Origin: an uncultured bacterium | GTDB taxonomy: Bacteria > Hydrogenedentota > Hydrogenedentia > Hydrogenedentales > Hydrogenedentaceae | DNA length: 59,782 nt | Direction of reading: 5' to 3' | Assembly: GCA_938014335.1 (NCBI GenBank) | Contig: CALLRP010000030.1 | Span: 1 to 59,782, forward strand | In this document: positions 37,003 through 45,746 of the stretch, one piece after another | Layout of the letters: each line of letters begins with the position of its first letter | Numbering within the stretch: position 1 is the stretch's first letter | Made by a program: the position numbers and the translations under genes | Notes under the pieces: generated by a model | The model's input: only the letters and a program-made list of their open reading frames with translations | What the model was told of the DNA's origin: nothing | The model's database searches: none

Positions 37003-37461
37003 ATGAAGACAAAAAGTAGGTTAGTATGTGAACTTTGTGCATGTATTTTATTCATTTCAGTTCTTCTAACCTCTAATGCCGTCTATCCGCAAAGGAAGAA
37101 TATTCACAAAACAGAAGCACAAGCAGGAGGTAAGGCTTCTGGAGAGGCTACGAGCGAATACGATACTTATGTGCTGTTTGATAATCCAAAAGTCAAAAAG
37201 ATGATTCAAGTGTACAATGTAAAGATGCGATTTATAGATGATATAATGCAAGCTTCTGTAACAGTCGTTAATACTACTAAAAAGCCAATAAATGTTGTAT
37301 ACAAATTTACCTGGTTTGATAAGGATGATTTTGAGGTGCGAGCCAATACCGCTCCCTGGATACCCCTTACATTACAACCTAATGAACAAAAGACATTACA
37401 AGGTGTAGCCCCCAACGGAAGTGCAAAATCCTTTAAGGTTAAAATATCATTAAACAAATAA
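37003..37461 (+). CDS. YcfL family protein (DUF1425)
   Basis: 152 aa with a signal peptide (about 1-27; it has Cys residues but no clean lipobox). From residue 66 the sequence (KMIQVYNVKMRFIDDIMQASVTVVNTTKKPINVVYKFTWFDKDDFEV ... TLQPNEQKTLQGVAP) is a beta-sandwich typical of YcfL, which is adjacent to lpoB in E. coli. Spacing of 19 bp to the next gene supports one operon. The role of YcfL itself is not established. Confidence 0.82.
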   Translation: MKTKSRLVCELCACILFISVLLTSNAVYPQRKNIHKTEAQAGGKASGEATSEYDTYVLFDNPKVKKMIQVYNVKMRFIDDIMQASVTVVNTTKKPINVVYKFTWFDKDDFEVRANTAPWIPLTLQPNEQKTLQGVAPNGSAKSFKVKISLNK

Positions 37462-37480
37462 CAAAGTAAAGGATATTACT

Positions 37481-38107
37481 ATGAAGAGTAACATTATTTA
37501 CAAAAAAATCTTTTATTTGCCTATTTTCTTCGTACTGGTTTTAGCAGGTTGTGCTACAACTTCTACGGGTCCAGCTGCAAATGTAAGATATAGTGACCCT
37601 ACGGCTGTAGAAACCACCACTATTGATTTCGGCTCCACAGATTTACAGCAAATTGCAGAGACGATGGTAAATGGGCTATTAACCTTCCCTCCCATTGTGC
37701 AGTTAACCTCAGAAAGACGTCCTGTGGTTTTTGTTGAAATGATAAAAAATAAAACTCGTGAGCACATAGACACAGAAGCAATTACGGATACTATTTCAAC
37801 AAAATTAATACAATCCGGTAAGTTCCGGTTTACTGACAGAACCAAAGTCGATGCAATACTCAAAGAATTACAGTACCAGAGCAGTGGCCTTGTAGAAGAA
37901 TCAACTATGGCTCAATTAGGTAAACAGATTGGGGCAGAATTTATGTTATATGGAAATTTTTCGGCAATAGAAAAAACAGCAGGACGAGTAAAAGATTTAT
38001 ATTATAAATTTACATTAAAACTTCTCAATGTAGAAACAGGCATTATTGAGTGGCAAGATGAAAAGGAAATTAGAAAAGTAGCAAAGAGGAAAATGATAGG
38101 AATGTAA
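37481..38107 (+). CDS. lpoB: Penicillin-binding protein activator LpoB-like lipoprotein
   Basis: 208 aa. Lipoprotein signal with lipobox LAGC (Cys24). The core PVVFVEMIKNKTREHIDTEAITDTISTKLIQSGKFRFTDR ... GAEFMLYGNFSAI follows the LpoB (COG3417) layout. In enterobacteria LpoB is an outer-membrane lipoprotein that reaches through the periplasm to stimulate the peptidoglycan synthase PBP1b; whether that partner is conserved here is unknown. It shares the fold family with the two CsgG-like proteins upstream. AAAGGA before the ATG. Last gene of the module; no terminator seen after it. Confidence 0.87.
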   Translation: MKSNIIYKKIFYLPIFFVLVLAGCATTSTGPAANVRYSDPTAVETTTIDFGSTDLQQIAETMVNGLLTFPPIVQLTSERRPVVFVEMIKNKTREHIDTEAITDTISTKLIQSGKFRFTDRTKVDAILKELQYQSSGLVEESTMAQLGKQIGAEFMLYGNFSAIEKTAGRVKDLYYKFTLKLLNVETGIIEWQDEKEIRKVAKRKMIGM

Positions 38108-38447
38108 GGGAAAAGAGTAGAAAATATATTTGTCTGGTATTTATTTCTACATCTAAAATCATTGAATATACTCCAAAAATATGTAATATGTAATTAGATA
38201 GTTATAAAACCTTATGGGTGAACATAGACAATAATTAAATGAATATTTGCGCGGGAGCATGCGAAGATTATTGTTCGGAAAATCAGGGAAAGGAGTAAAC
38301 CTATAGCGAAGTTGGAGGCACAAGGGGGCGTCTGGATTGTCCCCGTTTACTATGAATTAGAAACAGGCAAGGTATTTCGCATAGAATAACTTGAATTTAT
38401 GCAAAATCCCGATTTTCTAACATAAACATTTATAAAGGAGTCTCAAT
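38108..38447. other. Intergenic stretch holding the duplicated carbonic anhydrase end
   Basis: 340 bp between lpoB and the aldehyde dehydrogenase. Apart from the repeat copy 2 (38248-38389), it is AT-rich with no gene or clear terminator. The 58 bp after the duplicated stop lead to the ribosome-binding site AAGGAG of the next gene. Confidence 0.7.
38248..38389 (+). repeat. Direct repeat copy 2: detached 3' end of carbonic anhydrase gene
   Basis: Identical to 32174-32299 over 126 bp (38248-38373). Then 38374, 38376 and 38378 differ, and the match resumes through the TAA at 38387-38389. Upstream of 38248 similarity stops after a short AAATGAAT shared stretch with a 2-bp indel. The fragment has no start codon in the carbonic anhydrase frame and is not a gene. 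The two copies are 6,074 bp apart. Confidence 0.97.
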
Positions 38448-39839
38448 ATGTCAAAGAAAGAATTGAAAGTTATAAATCCTTATACCGAAAAGGAAATATA
38501 CGCTTTTCCTATGGATACGGTCGAAGAAGCATACCAAAAAGTTGAAAAGGCATATAAGGCGTTTCAAGAGTGGCGATTTACTCCGATAGAGAAGCGTAAA
38601 GAATTATGTTTGCAATTCATGAAGGAATTTGAGAAAAACCGAGATAATATTGCTCGTGAAATTACAGAGCAAATGGGCAAGCCCTTACAGCAATCGCAAA
38701 ATGAAATGAATACCATGTTGGACCGAGCTCAATACATGATTTCTATTGCGGAACAAACTTTATCTGATGAATATCTTCCAGAAAAACCGGGATTTGTACG
38801 ATACATTCGCCATGAACCTATCGGTGTAGTTCTCGATATTGCTGCATGGAACTATCCTCTGCTTATTGCGGTAAATGTCATTGTTCCAGCCATAATGGCA
38901 GGGAATGCTGTTATAGTGAAGCATGCTCGGTTAACGCCTCTTTGTGGAAAAGCTTTCGTTTCGGCGTTTGAAAAAGCGGGAGCACCCGAAGGACTTATTC
39001 AAGATATTATCGCAGACCATCAGGTTATGGATGCAGTAATTAAGCATCCTAAGATTGGCTTTGTCTCCTTTACAGGTTCAGTTCGAGGTGGACACGAAAT
39101 CGTTCACAGTGCATCGACACGGTTTATAAATCAGGGTTTAGAATTAGGGGGTAAGGACCCCGCGTATGTGTGTGCGGATGCTGATTTTGATTATGCGGTG
39201 GCTAATTGTGTTGATGGTGCTTTTTATAATGCTGGACAGTCTTGTTGTGCGGTGGAACGGATTTATGTGGAGAAATCTATTTATGATAAGTTTGTAGAAG
39301 CATTTGTGGAATTAACCTGCAAATATAAATTAGGAGACCCGATGGAAAAAGAAACAACTATTGGACCTCTTGCGGTGGCTTCTGCTCGTGATTTTCTAAA
39401 AAAACAGGTGGAGGAAGCCGTTTCAATGGGGGGTAAGTTAGTGGTCAATCCATCTGAATTTGAAGTTCCCTTACATGGATGGTTCTTTGCGCCGGCGGTA
39501 GTGGCTGATGCTCCACAAAAAAGTTCACTCATGCAAGAGGAAAGTTTTGGGACGGTCATCGGTATTATGCCCGTAGATAATGACGAAGAGGCGATTGAAC
39601 TTATGAATGATAGTCCTTATGGTTTGACAGCCTCTGTCTGGACATCGGATATAGAACGAGCTCGTAGAATTGGCGAGCGAATTGAAACAGGAACATTTTA
39701 CATGAATCGATGTGATTATTTAGACCCGGCTCTTCCGTGGACAGGCGTTAAGGATACAGGTAGAGGTGCTTCCCTCTCTCATTACGGTTACTATCAGTTA
39801 ACACAATTGAAAAGTATGCATCTTCGGACAGAGTGGTAA
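38448..39839 (+). CDS. NAD(P)-dependent aldehyde dehydrogenase
   Basis: 463 aa. Catalytic Cys266 in GQSC (a second Cys follows), general-base Glu232 in LELGGKDP, cofactor loop FTGSVRGG near residues 206-213. The overall length and N-terminus match the succinate-semialdehyde / short-chain aldehyde dehydrogenase branch. It oxidises an aldehyde to the acid with NAD(P)+; the substrate cannot be named. AAGGAG precedes the ATG. It ends 3 bp before a convergent DUF1330 gene, leaving no space for a terminator. Confidence 0.93.
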   Translation: MSKKELKVINPYTEKEIYAFPMDTVEEAYQKVEKAYKAFQEWRFTPIEKRKELCLQFMKEFEKNRDNIAREITEQMGKPLQQSQNEMNTMLDRAQYMISIAEQTLSDEYLPEKPGFVRYIRHEPIGVVLDIAAWNYPLLIAVNVIVPAIMAGNAVIVKHARLTPLCGKAFVSAFEKAGAPEGLIQDIIADHQVMDAVIKHPKIGFVSFTGSVRGGHEIVHSASTRFINQGLELGGKDPAYVCADADFDYAVANCVDGAFYNAGQSCCAVERIYVEKSIYDKFVEAFVELTCKYKLGDPMEKETTIGPLAVASARDFLKKQVEEAVSMGGKLVVNPSEFEVPLHGWFFAPAVVADAPQKSSLMQEESFGTVIGIMPVDNDEEAIELMNDSPYGLTASVWTSDIERARRIGERIETGTFYMNRCDYLDPALPWTGVKDTGRGASLSHYGYYQLTQLKSMHLRTEW

Positions 39840-39842
39840 CCC

Positions 39843-40217
39843 TCAACCGATACGGGAACAATCAATTACGATAACCTTTTCTACTGCTTCATCTCGCATG
39901 GGTGCAATACTTTGGTAATGAGGGTCTTTTAAAAATTGGTAATAATGCTCTGTAGAGGGCCATTCGATAACACAAAGGTAATCGGGTTGAAAATCTCCTC
40001 GAATGATCTCGCGTGGGACCAGCCCAACAACACGGTGAGCACCGTATTTTGAAGCAATGGGATTTGCTGCTGTTAAATAAGTAGCATACCTTCGTGACCC
40101 ATGTGGTTTTTTGAACCATACCGCCTGGAAAATATAAGTTTTTTTATTTTTGTTCTCTACATTTGTGGCTAATTCTTTCTCGGAGATATTATTTTTATGA
40201 GACTTTTCTTTATCCAT
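39843..40217 (-). CDS. DUF1330 domain protein with N-terminal extension
   Basis: 124 aa. Residues about 28-122 form a DUF1330 / dimeric alpha-beta barrel domain (YIFQAVWF, ASKYGAHRVVG, PDYLCVIEWPSTEHYYQFLKDPHYQSIAPMRDEA). The first 26 residues are charged and unstructured, longer than in typical 95-aa members. CGAGG lies upstream of the ATG. Function unknown; many relatives are small cytoplasmic proteins of unassigned role. No operon partner. Confidence 0.82.
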   Translation of the reverse strand: MDKEKSHKNNISEKELATNVENKNKKTYIFQAVWFKKPHGSRRYATYLTAANPIASKYGAHRVVGLVPREIIRGDFQPDYLCVIEWPSTEHYYQFLKDPHYQSIAPMRDEAVEKVIVIDCSRIG

Positions 40218-40367
40218 ATTATTACCTCGTGAGAAAATATTTTTGTTCTAAATTTAATATATCATGAAATGTTTACAAATAAAAATATTGTTTATATTTT
40301 TAATCTTATAACTTACTTAAATTTTTACAGTGTGACAAAGGATATAATATACAGGACCCTCACTATG

Positions 40368-41846
40368 TTAAGGGCACTTTTGTTCTGTATCAAAGGGAGA
40401 AATTTCGTGTTGTAAGATTATAAATAGCGACACAGAAAAGGCAAGATATACCTGGCCAATAGGGTAGGATAATCGGGGAAAAGCAAGGGACATAACAACG
40501 ACCTGAGAAACTAATGCACACCAATAGCCTATCCAAAAACCTTTATTTTGCCCAGAAAAACGAACTATTACTAAATAACCACTTGTTAAAAGGATACCCG
40601 TAAGGGCAATGGCAATAATACAGAAGCCTATAATACCCCCCTTGAATAGCCAATAGACCCAAAGGTTATGTAATGTCTGATAAGTAGCAAGAGCATATAA
40701 ATCCTGCCAGAAATTAGAGGCTAAACCTATTCCTTCAAATTGACTCCCCATCCCTGTCCCCAATATAGGGGATTTCATAAAGCTCTCGAGCGCCCCTGTA
40801 ATCTCAACTAATCGTGCTTGTAGCGAAATTCCCAAACTTGAATTGGTCCAGGATAATATATCCAAATGGAAAAGAAGCACTAAAGAAAAGAAGGAAAGAG
40901 CAGCACATAATGTGAATAGGACAAACGCCAAAGGTCGTAATCTTGAAGGTAAATAAATAATTACTACAAGGACACAACCAAAAAAGACACTTACTAATGC
41001 AGTTTTCATCATCAAGATGAAAAGTGGTGGAATAAAGAAGAGAAGCCAAAAAAGGTCTTTTATTTTTTCTTTATATTTTTTATGATAGAAAAACTGACTT
41101 AAAAAAATAATAAAGAATATCTCAAAGAACATGTGTCCATTAAAGCGGACTTCCTGTAGGCGAAAAGGGCCTATTTGGGCGGGGACAAATTCTCCCAAAT
41201 AATTCTGAAAACGCATCACATTGCCGGTCAAAAAGACATATATAAACAAAAAATAGGTGGCAATTGCTATGAGAACGGTTAGAATGAAAATAATATTAAT
41301 GGTTTTCTTTAGTGAGGCAAGAGATTTCCATGCGTGGGGGAAAATAAGAGCAGAAGTAAAGAAGAAAGGGAATCGTGTTTCTGCAACAACTCTTTGCCAA
41401 TGATAACCCGATAAAAATCCAATTGTAGCAATATATACAAAAAAGAGGATGTAGAGAACAATAAAATATAATAAAATACTCCATCGCCAACAAATTCTTT
41501 CCAGAATAAGGTTCATGAAGAAATTTCCCAGAAACATAAACATCATAATTTCGCGGGGATGTATCTCCATTCCGGCAATAGGGAAAATTCTTACAGAGAT
41601 ATAATAATGATTAAGCATCATAAAAATAATGAAAATAGTTGCAGAGTAGTGCAAGGGAAGTAGGAGATATAGAACTGCAAAGGGGATTGCTAAACCCAAA
41701 AAGAAAATTTGTAGAAATGGAAGTTTTATAATAAAAAGTAATGCAATCAGTCCGAAACCATAAAGCAGGGTTAATAGGAACGCCATAATAGGTATGATAG
41801 TGTGTGATAAAAACAGACTTCTTTCTTGAGATAATACTTTAAGCAC
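40368..41846 (-). CDS. O-antigen ligase/polymerase-like membrane protein
   Basis: 492 aa from a GTG start (a weak site; another start within the first TM helix is possible). At least eleven transmembrane helices. The Wzy_C-like region has GTGMGSQFEG near residue 366 and HNLWVYWLFKGGIIG near 391-405, the periplasmic loop plus helix typical of WaaL ligases and Wzy polymerases. It would join or polymerise undecaprenyl-linked glycans in the inner membrane. It is isolated from other glycan-assembly genes, so ligase and polymerase cannot be told apart. Confidence 0.8.
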   Translation of the reverse strand: MLKVLSQERSLFLSHTIIPIMAFLLTLLYGFGLIALLFIIKLPFLQIFFLGLAIPFAVLYLLLPLHYSATIFIIFMMLNHYYISVRIFPIAGMEIHPREIMMFMFLGNFFMNLILERICWRWSILLYFIVLYILFFVYIATIGFLSGYHWQRVVAETRFPFFFTSALIFPHAWKSLASLKKTINIIFILTVLIAIATYFLFIYVFLTGNVMRFQNYLGEFVPAQIGPFRLQEVRFNGHMFFEIFFIIFLSQFFYHKKYKEKIKDLFWLLFFIPPLFILMMKTALVSVFFGCVLVVIIYLPSRLRPLAFVLFTLCAALSFFSLVLLFHLDILSWTNSSLGISLQARLVEITGALESFMKSPILGTGMGSQFEGIGLASNFWQDLYALATYQTLHNLWVYWLFKGGIIGFCIIAIALTGILLTSGYLVIVRFSGQNKGFWIGYWCALVSQVVVMSLAFPRLSYPIGQVYLAFSVSLFIILQHEISPFDTEQKCP

Positions 41847-41909
41847 TCTTGTTTCCGTTTTTATAATACCCTACAATAAATAGTAATTTGATTTCTAATT
41901 GGGCAGCAA

Positions 41910-43640
41910 TTAACTTGCTAAACCTTTTTCGTGTTCTTCAGCTAATTGTTCAATGAATTCAGGTTCTAATTTAGGGAATAAAACCTTTGGCAGATTAAGT
42001 GGTAAACCGGGAGGTAAAAGTTGTGTGATTTCCTCCCATATATCTTCTCCTCCTTCAGGTCCTTGTTGTTTTATTTCAAAATTGATAATGGCACTTAACT
42101 CAGAGCTCCCGTCAGGTATAAAGGGTTGCATAAGGACAGCAAGGGCTTTAACTACCTGTGCACACACATAAAGGGTTGTCCCTGTCCGCTCTATATCGGT
42201 CTTGCGGGTCGCCCATGGCTGTTTACTGTCAAAATAGACATTGGCTTTTCGAGCAAGGTCTACCCAGCGTTCTAATGCCAGACGGAAACGGAAGGTTTCT
42301 ATACTTTCTGCTACTCCTTCTTTGGCATTTGAAATTGCAGAAATCATTTCGTTATCTACTTCATCCATAGTGCTTGGGGAAGGAACTTTTCCGTCGAAGT
42401 TTTTCATAATCATGGTCAGGGTACGATGAATAAAGTTGCCCACTATATCACACAGTTCGCCGTTATAATGATTTCGGAACTCGTCCCAATCAAAGTCGGA
42501 ATCTTTACTTTCCGGCATAATAGAACAAATGTAGTAGCGAATGGAATTTGTCCCTAATTTATCTAAAGCCCAGTTCACACGAATCATATTTCCTTTTGAC
42601 TTGGAGCCTTTCTCGGACTTGCCTGTTCGGCGATTGAAAATGTTTAAATACTCATTCCCTACTACATTGTCCGCCAGAATGAAATTATCCTGTCCCATTA
42701 ACATTGCCGGGAATATCACCGCGTGGAAGGGGACATTATCCTTACCAATAAAGTGGACTAATTTTGTATCTTGACTTTTCCACCAATCTTCCCATACAAA
42801 GGGGTCATTATATTTGTCAATTCCCCATTGTCTTGTATTGGTTACATAACCGATAGGAGCATCAAACCAAACATAAATGCGTTTATTTTTGGCATCCGGA
42901 TGGTCCAGTGGAATAGGCACTCCCCAATCGGTATCTCGAGTAATACAACGGGGACGCAAATCGTTTATCCAGCTCATTGCAATCCCACGAACATTACTCC
43001 GCCATTCTGCATGTGAATTTATCCATTGAAGAAGGTGTGTTTGGAACTTGGGTAAGTCAAGGAACCAATGTAGGGATGTTTTTAATATGGGGGTAGAGTT
43101 ATCGCCCGGTATATTAGCCCGGGGATTTATTAGTTCTTTCGCCGAATATTGGGCTCCGCATTTCTCACACTCATCACCGTTGGCATCTTCATAGCCACAG
43201 CGGGGACATTGTCCTTTTACATAGCGGTCTGGTAGGAAACGATTTGTTTTGGTGGAATACCACAATTCCATTTCGCGGGGGAAAATATAATGCTTTTTGT
43301 ATAGATTTATAAAAAAGGACTGTGTCGTGTCGATATGTAAATCCCATGATGTTCTTCCATAAATATCATAAGAGATACCCAATCTTCGAAAGGCTTCCGC
43401 ATTGGCATTATGATATCGGTCTATTACATCCTTGGGGGTTGTTCCTTCTTTCAATGCAGTTAAGGTAATAGGAACACCATATTCATCTGACCCACCAATA
43501 TACAAAACTTTCCGTCCACGAAGTCGCTGATAACGAACATAAATGTCAGCGGGTAAGTATGCTCCTGCAATATGCCCTAAATGAATATGTCCATTAGCAT
43601 ACGGCAAAGCACTCGTAACTAAAATTTTTTCATTTCCCAT
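41910..43640 (-). CDS. metG: Methionyl-tRNA synthetase
   Basis: 576 aa. HIGH-type motif HIHLGH (18-23). Zinc knuckle CPRCGYEDANGDECEKCG (about residues 143-160). The KMSKS loop reads KGSKSKGN (about residues 343-350), preceded by an unusual TGKSE insertion. The anticodon-binding helical domain is complete (SDFDWDEFRNHYNGELCDIVGNF, LERWVDLARKANVYFDSKQPWATRK). It lacks the C-terminal tRNA-binding (EMAP/Trbp111) domain of long MetRS forms. Charges tRNA-Met and so starts translation. It lies 73 bp downstream of the sugar-isomerase pair on the same strand. Confidence 0.95.
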   Translation of the reverse strand: MGNEKILVTSALPYANGHIHLGHIAGAYLPADIYVRYQRLRGRKVLYIGGSDEYGVPITLTALKEGTTPKDVIDRYHNANAEAFRRLGISYDIYGRTSWDLHIDTTQSFFINLYKKHYIFPREMELWYSTKTNRFLPDRYVKGQCPRCGYEDANGDECEKCGAQYSAKELINPRANIPGDNSTPILKTSLHWFLDLPKFQTHLLQWINSHAEWRSNVRGIAMSWINDLRPRCITRDTDWGVPIPLDHPDAKNKRIYVWFDAPIGYVTNTRQWGIDKYNDPFVWEDWWKSQDTKLVHFIGKDNVPFHAVIFPAMLMGQDNFILADNVVGNEYLNIFNRRTGKSEKGSKSKGNMIRVNWALDKLGTNSIRYYICSIMPESKDSDFDWDEFRNHYNGELCDIVGNFIHRTLTMIMKNFDGKVPSPSTMDEVDNEMISAISNAKEGVAESIETFRFRLALERWVDLARKANVYFDSKQPWATRKTDIERTGTTLYVCAQVVKALAVLMQPFIPDGSSELSAIINFEIKQQGPEGGEDIWEEITQLLPPGLPLNLPKVLFPKLEPEFIEQLAEEHEKGLAS

Positions 43641-43713
43641 GGGTTTTTATTCCTTCAAAATATATCAGCCTCTGGATTTTCTGTGTTTAAGTAAGGATAT
43701 AAAAAAATATTGG

Positions 43714-44499
43714 TTAAATATCTATTTTTTTTATCAAAGACATTAGATATTGATAACTCTTTTTAATACTATCCAGCGAGTTATTTTCAAAATCAGTATC
43801 TTGTTCAATAATCCACTCACTCATATTCATTAATTTTATTTCTGCTAATACATTGTGCCAATTGATTTTTCCGTTGTTACCTAATTCTGTAAATTTTAAT
43901 GGTTCTACAGAATGAACATCTTTTAGATGAAATAATGAGATTTTCGGGTTATACCGTTGTGCAATAAGTAGTGGGTCTTTTTGTGTCGCAACATAAGCCC
44001 ACCCTAAATCTAATTCGAGGGATATACTGGGTGCTTGTTCAAGAAGTTTATCCAGAAGGTAGCCTTTATTTATAGTCACAAGCTCATGGGCATGATTGTG
44101 GTATGAAATAGAAATACCTTCCTGCTGTGCCTGTATTCCTATTTGCTCTAATTCGTTAAGAACTTGAGATATGAGCGTTTCATTTTGCCATATTTGTGGG
44201 TCAATCCATGGGACTACTACTTTGGAGATACCTGCTTCCTGCACCTCATTAAAAAAACTTTGTGGATTCTGGCGTAGCATCAAAAAATCCACATGGGTGC
44301 TCACTGGCTTTAAATGATACTGTTCTAACTTTTTGGCAAATTCTGGAATGGTTAAATTGCCTGTATCTGCAATTTCTACATATTGGAAGCCTGTTCCCAC
44401 AACTTGTTGAAGAGTATAATCTATATCCCTTGCCAACTCATCTCTCACTGTGTAAAGTTGCAGGGCAATTTTGGGAAATTGTGAAGGAGAGTGTGTCAT
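43714..44499 (-). CDS. Sugar phosphate isomerase/epimerase family protein (second of pair)
   Basis: 261 aa AP-endonuclease-2 / xylose-isomerase-like TIM barrel. ALQLYTVRDELARD at the N-terminus, GISISYHNHAHEL near residue 126, LDLGWAYVATQKDPLLIAQRY near 161 and LFHLKDVHSV with metal-binding His/Asp near 189. It probably isomerises or epimerises a sugar or inositol derivative with a divalent metal, and no signal peptide means it is cytoplasmic. The gap to its upstream paralogue is 9 bp. The exact substrate is unknown. Confidence 0.88.
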   Translation of the reverse strand: MTHSPSQFPKIALQLYTVRDELARDIDYTLQQVVGTGFQYVEIADTGNLTIPEFAKKLEQYHLKPVSTHVDFLMLRQNPQSFFNEVQEAGISKVVVPWIDPQIWQNETLISQVLNELEQIGIQAQQEGISISYHNHAHELVTINKGYLLDKLLEQAPSISLELDLGWAYVATQKDPLLIAQRYNPKISLFHLKDVHSVEPLKFTELGNNGKINWHNVLAEIKLMNMSEWIIEQDTDFENNSLDSIKKSYQYLMSLIKKIDI

Positions 44500-44508
44500 A
44501 ATTTATTT

Positions 44509-45279
44509 TTATGTTGAAATATGTTTTTTCAAAAAAGCATAACTTTCCGCGACTTCCTCGAAAATGTCCCCCTGAAAGGAATCTTGTTCATAAATATACC
44601 ATTCCACCTGTGCCTCTTTTGCAGAAGGGAGAATTTCATCCCAGTTTAATTCCCCTTTCCCCAAGGGAACAAACATGTGTTTCTTCCCAACAAGTTTTTT
44701 CTCCATTCGGGTATCTTTAATATGAACAACAGGACAGCGTTTGGGATATTTTTTAAGCCAATCTGCAGGATTAGTACCCCCAATATAAAGCCATGCTAAA
44801 TCAAATTCTGCAAATAGGTTGTCGGGACAAGTAGATTGAAGAAGAATATCTAATTTGGAAGAGGATTGATTGGGGAAAGATTGGAGTTCCCAATCATGAT
44901 TATGGTAGGACAATCTTATATTTTTTAATCGAAGTCGTGCTCCTAATGCATCCAAACGTGCACAGCCCTTTAACCATGCTTCCGCATCAGCACGACAATC
45001 GGACATCATTCCTCCGGGAGCAATATCAGTCACACCTACCGTTTTCCAAAATGTTACTTGCTCTTCAAAATTTTTTTCGAAGTCTTCTACATCGATATGT
45101 GCTGCAACTGCCTTAAGCCCGGCATTATCTAATGCAGAACGAATTTCCGTAGCAGGTAAATTAGGCATACCACTCCACTGGACATACTCATATCCCATTT
45201 CCCGAACTTTTTTTAATGTCCCTTGCAAATCTTTTTTAGCAGGTTCACGGACACTATATAATTGTAATCCAAAGGGCAT
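44509..45279 (-). CDS. Sugar phosphate isomerase/epimerase family protein (first of pair)
   Basis: 256 aa, the same TIM-barrel family: FGLQLYSVREPAKKD, NIRLSYHNHDWEL, AEFDLAWLYIGGTNPADWLKKYPKRCPVVHIKDT. It is a diverged paralogue of the next gene with the same motif order and a 9-bp gap, so probably an ancient tandem duplication. It begins 18 bp after rplQ on the same strand, so it may be read through from the ribosomal alpha operon. Confidence 0.88.
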   Translation of the reverse strand: MPFGLQLYSVREPAKKDLQGTLKKVREMGYEYVQWSGMPNLPATEIRSALDNAGLKAVAAHIDVEDFEKNFEEQVTFWKTVGVTDIAPGGMMSDCRADAEAWLKGCARLDALGARLRLKNIRLSYHNHDWELQSFPNQSSSKLDILLQSTCPDNLFAEFDLAWLYIGGTNPADWLKKYPKRCPVVHIKDTRMEKKLVGKKHMFVPLGKGELNWDEILPSAKEAQVEWYIYEQDSFQGDIFEEVAESYAFLKKHIST

Positions 45280-45297
45280 AATGTGTCCCCTTTTTTG

Positions 45298-45723
45298 TTA
45301 TTTAGATTCTTGTTTTACCTGCTTTGTTTTCTTTTCTTTCTTGGGCTTCTTTTCTTCTTTCTCTTCGACCATATCAATGATTTCAATTCGCGCTATGGGT
45401 GAACCATCACCTAATTTATGGTCCAGTCGAAGAATACGAGTATAACCGCCTGGACGGTTTGCACAAGCTGGGGCAATCTCTTTAAATAGACGAGTTACAA
45501 CATCATTATCACGAAGACGTGCAAACGCTAATCTTCTATGATGAACGGTATCTTCCTTAGCAAGGGTAATTAAAGGTTCTGCGAACATTCTTAATTCTTT
45601 CGCCTTCATTAAACCCGTCTCAATCGCATCATGTCGGAATAATGCACACATTAAACTCCGCATGAGTGCTTCTCTATGGGAAGTATTTCTACCTAATCTT
45701 CTTCCTGCTTTTCGATGTCGCAT
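45298..45723 (-). CDS. rplQ: 50S ribosomal protein L17
   Basis: 141 aa. MRHRKAGRRLGRNTSHREAL is the invariant L17 opening. Residues about 118-141 are a Lys/Glu/Gln tail that goes past the usual end. It sits near the exit tunnel in the 50S subunit. Follows rpoA by 23 bp, as in the alpha operon of most bacteria. Confidence 0.97.
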   Translation of the reverse strand: MRHRKAGRRLGRNTSHREALMRSLMCALFRHDAIETGLMKAKELRMFAEPLITLAKEDTVHHRRLAFARLRDNDVVTRLFKEIAPACANRPGGYTRILRLDHKLGDGSPIARIEIIDMVEEKEEKKPKKEKKTKQVKQESK

Positions 45724-45746
45724 GGTTCAAACTCCTCACAAATTAT

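Noticed and set aside
38248..38389. Second carbonic anhydrase gene or small ORF
   Set aside because: It is only the 3' tail with no start in frame and lacks all zinc ligands.
40334..40345. TATAAT on the plus strand as a promoter
   Set aside because: No plus-strand gene lies downstream and no -35 fits.
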